A DNA stretch of 35,250 nt, taken from Gemmatimonadota bacterium (GTDB lineage Bacteria; Gemmatimonadota; Gemmatimonadetes; Gemmatimonadales; GWC2-71-9). The position numbers were made by a program, and so were the translations under genes. Location: contig JACQVB010000161.1 in assembly GCA_016209985.1 (NCBI GenBank), positions 1-35,250 of the forward strand, given 5' to 3'. Below the pieces are notes generated by a model. That model worked only from the letters and a program-made list of their open reading frames with translations, was not told the origin of the DNA and did no database searches. This document shows positions 33,123 to 35,250 of this stretch, one piece after another. Positions within the stretch are counted from its first letter, which is position 1. Each line of letters opens with the position of its first letter.

Positions 33123-35250
33123 CTATCTCACGCGTATGACGTTGAGCCGGGCGAGCACCTTGGTGTCGATGGGCCCGCCAGCGGAGCTGGTGAGACGCAC
33201 GGTAAATCCGCCCTGGCTCGGACCCTGGGTTACCCGGAAGTAGTCGCCCGATCCCGATTTCAGCGTTCCGGTGGCCGAAAAAGTGCCGCCGACGACTTGC
33301 TGCGGCACCAGGGGGTATGGACGGTCGAAGCGCGACGGCTGCTGCTGGTTCAGCGAGGCGAACGTCGTGCGGAAGCTCCAGGTGTCATACCGCAGCCGCG
33401 CCGGCGCGGTGAAGCCGGGAAGATCGGAGACCCAATTGGCCAGGAACCACTGGCCCAGCAGACGGCTCACTGGCTCGCCTATCGCGTTCGCCAGATTCTC
33501 CGTTCCGATCAAGGAGGTCTCCTCCAACCGGCGCGTGACCCCCGGGCCGAACTTGTCTACCACCCAGCGGAGGAAGAGCCACGGACCACCCCGCTCCGCC
33601 AGCGTCCCACCGCCCTGATCCCAGAGCACGTAGTTCGCTCCGGGCGCTTTCAGATATAGGAACGCGTCGTAGAGATCGCCGATCACGAAGTCGGAGAACG
33701 TCTGGTCGTTCCCCGTTTCCTTGAATTTCAGCCCGCCGAGTTCTTCCGCCAGGTGCGACATCGCCTCATTGAGCCAGATGTCTTCCGAGAGCCCACGACG
33801 CTGCAGCACGTGCTGGTTGTAGCTGATCATGTGCTGAAACTCATGAATAAACGTCGAGGGGATGATCTGATTGATCCGCGTCTTTGCCACGGTACAGGTC
33901 ACCGTGCCCTGCGGATCGGGTACCAGACCGTAGAATACTTCCGCCTGGTTGAAGCGCGCGTCGTTGGAATACGCCGGATCGATGTCGAACGCAAAGAAAA
34001 AGCCCGTAATGACGCCGCTGCTGCATTGGCTTTTCTGGGTCAGCCCGTTCACGACCGGGGTCAGTAGCATGTAAACGATGCCGTTCCCGTCCACGTCCGA
34101 CTCGACCCCGAAGGCCCGCGTGTCTACATCATAGAGGACGTCGTTGAATATCTGTCCCAGCGGCCCGAACTCGTCGTCGGTGAAGCCCCCGGGGGGAACG
34201 TTCAGGTCCTGGAAGATCGCAACGTGGGAGCCGACGTACTTGGCCTTGGCCTGAACCTTGGTGAAGTCGGGAAGCTCCGTGCACGGGAGCTTGTTGCAGA
34301 CCCGAAACTCACGCTGATCGCCGACCTGGGGGGGCGCCGACGCCGCCGCAGGTGCCGGAGCGATGCCACCCGGAGTGGCCGGTCGGGGCGCCAGCGAGAG
34401 CGCACGCTCCCTCTGGCGCAGGAACTCGTGAAACTCGCGCACCGGGTCCGCCGGGCTCGGCTGGGGCGCGGGTGGGTAAATGGTCACCAGGACAGCATCG
34501 CCGGCGAGGCGGTAATCCGCCGAAACGCCCACCGAGGTACTCGCTGCCTGGGGAGCCAGCAAGTACTCCGCGCCGCCGACATCGGCCGCCGGGAAGGTCG
34601 CGCACCCCGCCAGCTGCGCGGGGTCGATGGAAGCGTACTCACCAACCCCCAGGTTGACGGGCGACGTCGATGCCACATACACGCCGTTCATGGTGTTCGA
34701 ATTCGCCCCGCTCACGCGGACCCGTATCGCCGCCTGTCCCGGGGCGAGGCAAACCGGGACCACAGCCGAGATCGCGGTAGCACTGGCGGAAGTGACGCGG
34801 GCGGGGGCGCCGCCGATTTCCACCACCGGCGAGGGGCCGAACGCGCTCCCTTGCAGCGTCACCAAATCCCCACCGGTAAACTGGGTCGGCGCTACCGAGG
34901 CAATGCTCGGGCCCGCCACCGCCGTGATCGAGAAGTCAGTGGAGCGTGAAGTCTTGAGCACCAGTTGCGCCCGAACCTCGTAGGCGCCGACGGCGCGGCC
35001 AGTGGTAAACGTGACCTCCGCCCGCCCGTTCCCATCCGAAAGCGTCACCGAATCCGAGAGCTGGCCGCCGCCGGCTCCGGCAATCCAGCGCACCTTGACC
35101 CGCGCCAGCGCTCTTCCATCGCTCGCCTTGGTAATCACGGCGAGCGGAATCGGGAGACGGGCTTCGGTGGGAACCGTCTGGTTGTCGGTGTCGGCGACCT
35201 TCTCGATCCCGTCCACCGTCACCGGGTCTCCCCCACAGGCCACTACGATC
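33123..35250 (-). CDS. M30-like metalloprotease lipoprotein with Ig and IPT/TIG domains (5' end missing)
   Basis: At least 708 residues; the start lies beyond the right edge. The first residues in the window (IVVACGGD) look like the end of a type II signal peptide with a lipobox cysteine. Then comes an Ig-like domain (about 30-110), an IPT/TIG domain (about 112-190), a linker rich in proline/alanine, and a peptidase domain with HEFQH (plus-strand 33831-33845) followed by WLNEAMSHLAEEL, the zinc-site arrangement of M30 hyicolysin-type peptidases. A C-terminal beta domain resembling pre-peptidase C-terminal domains ends the protein. Probably surface-exposed and anchored, digesting extracellular protein. 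It precedes the PorV-like gene without a gap. Confidence 0.85.
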   Translation of the reverse strand, partial: IVVACGGDPVTVDGIEKVADTDNQTVPTEARLPIPLAVITKASDGRALARVKVRWIAGAGGGQLSDSVTLSDGNGRAEVTFTTGRAVGAYEVRAQLVLKTSRSTDFSITAVAGPSIASVAPTQFTGGDLVTLQGSAFGPSPVVEIGGAPARVTSASATAISAVVPVCLAPGQAAIRVRVSGANSNTMNGVYVASTSPVNLGVGEYASIDPAQLAGCATFPAADVGGAEYLLAPQAASTSVGVSADYRLAGDAVLVTIYPPAPQPSPADPVREFHEFLRQRERALSLAPRPATPGGIAPAPAAASAPPQVGDQREFRVCNKLPCTELPDFTKVQAKAKYVGSHVAIFQDLNVPPGGFTDDEFGPLGQIFNDVLYDVDTRAFGVESDVDGNGIVYMLLTPVVNGLTQKSQCSSGVITGFFFAFDIDPAYSNDARFNQAEVFYGLVPDPQGTVTCTVAKTRINQIIPSTFIHEFQHMISYNQHVLQRRGLSEDIWLNEAMSHLAEELGGLKFKETGNDQTFSDFVIGDLYDAFLYLKAPGANYVLWDQGGGTLAERGGPWLFLRWVVDKFGPGVTRRLEETSLIGTENLANAIGEPVSRLLGQWFLANWVSDLPGFTAPARLRYDTWSFRTTFASLNQQQPSRFDRPYPLVPQQVVGGTFSATGTLKSGSGDYFRVTQGPSQGGFTVRLTSSAGGPIDTKVLARLNVIRVR

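Overview
The window is a gene-dense, GC-rich chromosomal segment of a diderm bacterium. Diderm features are lipoproteins with lipoboxes, a periplasmic adaptor for an ABC exporter, a PorV-type outer-membrane barrel protein and secreted proteins. The gene content fits a soil-type heterotroph such as a member of Gemmatimonadota, but this is an impression from gene style: no rRNA or other phylogenetic marker is present. I saw no tRNA or rRNA gene, transposase, phage gene or CRISPR array. No gap without a gene exceeds about 210 bases; the largest is 29096-29302.

Layout. (1) 1-4352: the 3' part of a dipeptide/oligopeptide ABC uptake operon (binding protein, two permeases, two ATPases), genes overlapping by 4 bases or nearly touching. 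(2) 4430-7284: a secreted duplicated-domain protein, then on the minus strand an FmdB-type zinc ribbon, a PspA-like coiled-coil protein and a POT peptide/H+ symporter. (3) 7372-10652: a small lipoprotein, an unknown helical protein, and a hybrid histidine kinase whose start codon overlaps that of the divergent unknown gene. (4) 10636-14896 (minus): a MacB/Lol-like export system with adaptor, ATPase and two different FtsX-type permeases. (5) 14997-18024: a glycosyltransferase-like protein, a DUF3108-type protein, a small membrane protein and a ThiO-like oxidase. (6) 18180-25887: a lipoate and pyruvate dehydrogenase cluster in the order lipA, E1 alpha, E1 beta, E2, E3, a four-helix membrane protein, lipB and a sulfite-oxidase-like molybdoprotein. 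It contains both the 2-oxoacid dehydrogenase and the enzymes that make its lipoyl cofactor. (7) 25935-29095 (minus): PII protein, ammonium channel, and M20 dipeptidase, with a sigma-54-like promoter in front. (8) 29303-31125: an MFS exporter and 3-methyladenine glycosylase I. (9) 31064-35250 (minus): an M30-like lipoprotein metalloprotease, a PorV-like protein and a membrane aminopeptidase.

A theme is peptide use: two kinds of peptide importer, a dipeptidase, an aminopeptidase and a secreted metalloprotease lie within 35 kb, next to ammonium sensing and transport.

The most unusual signal is not a gene. Six intergenic gaps carry inverted repeats whose arms are degenerate tandem 7-mers (or 8-mers). 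The unit sequence differs at each site but the architecture is the same. A seventh gap has a perfect GC-rich palindrome, and a related heptad element sits in frame inside the E2 linker. These elements occur only downstream of genes, in every convergent gap, and in none of the four divergent (promoter) gaps. Other points worth checking are a PII protein lacking Tyr51, Arg38 and Gln39, a PorV-like gene whose signal peptide lies upstream of any standard start codon, a 62-bp antisense overlap of two conserved genes, and altered metal-site motifs in E1 alpha and the glycosyltransferase.
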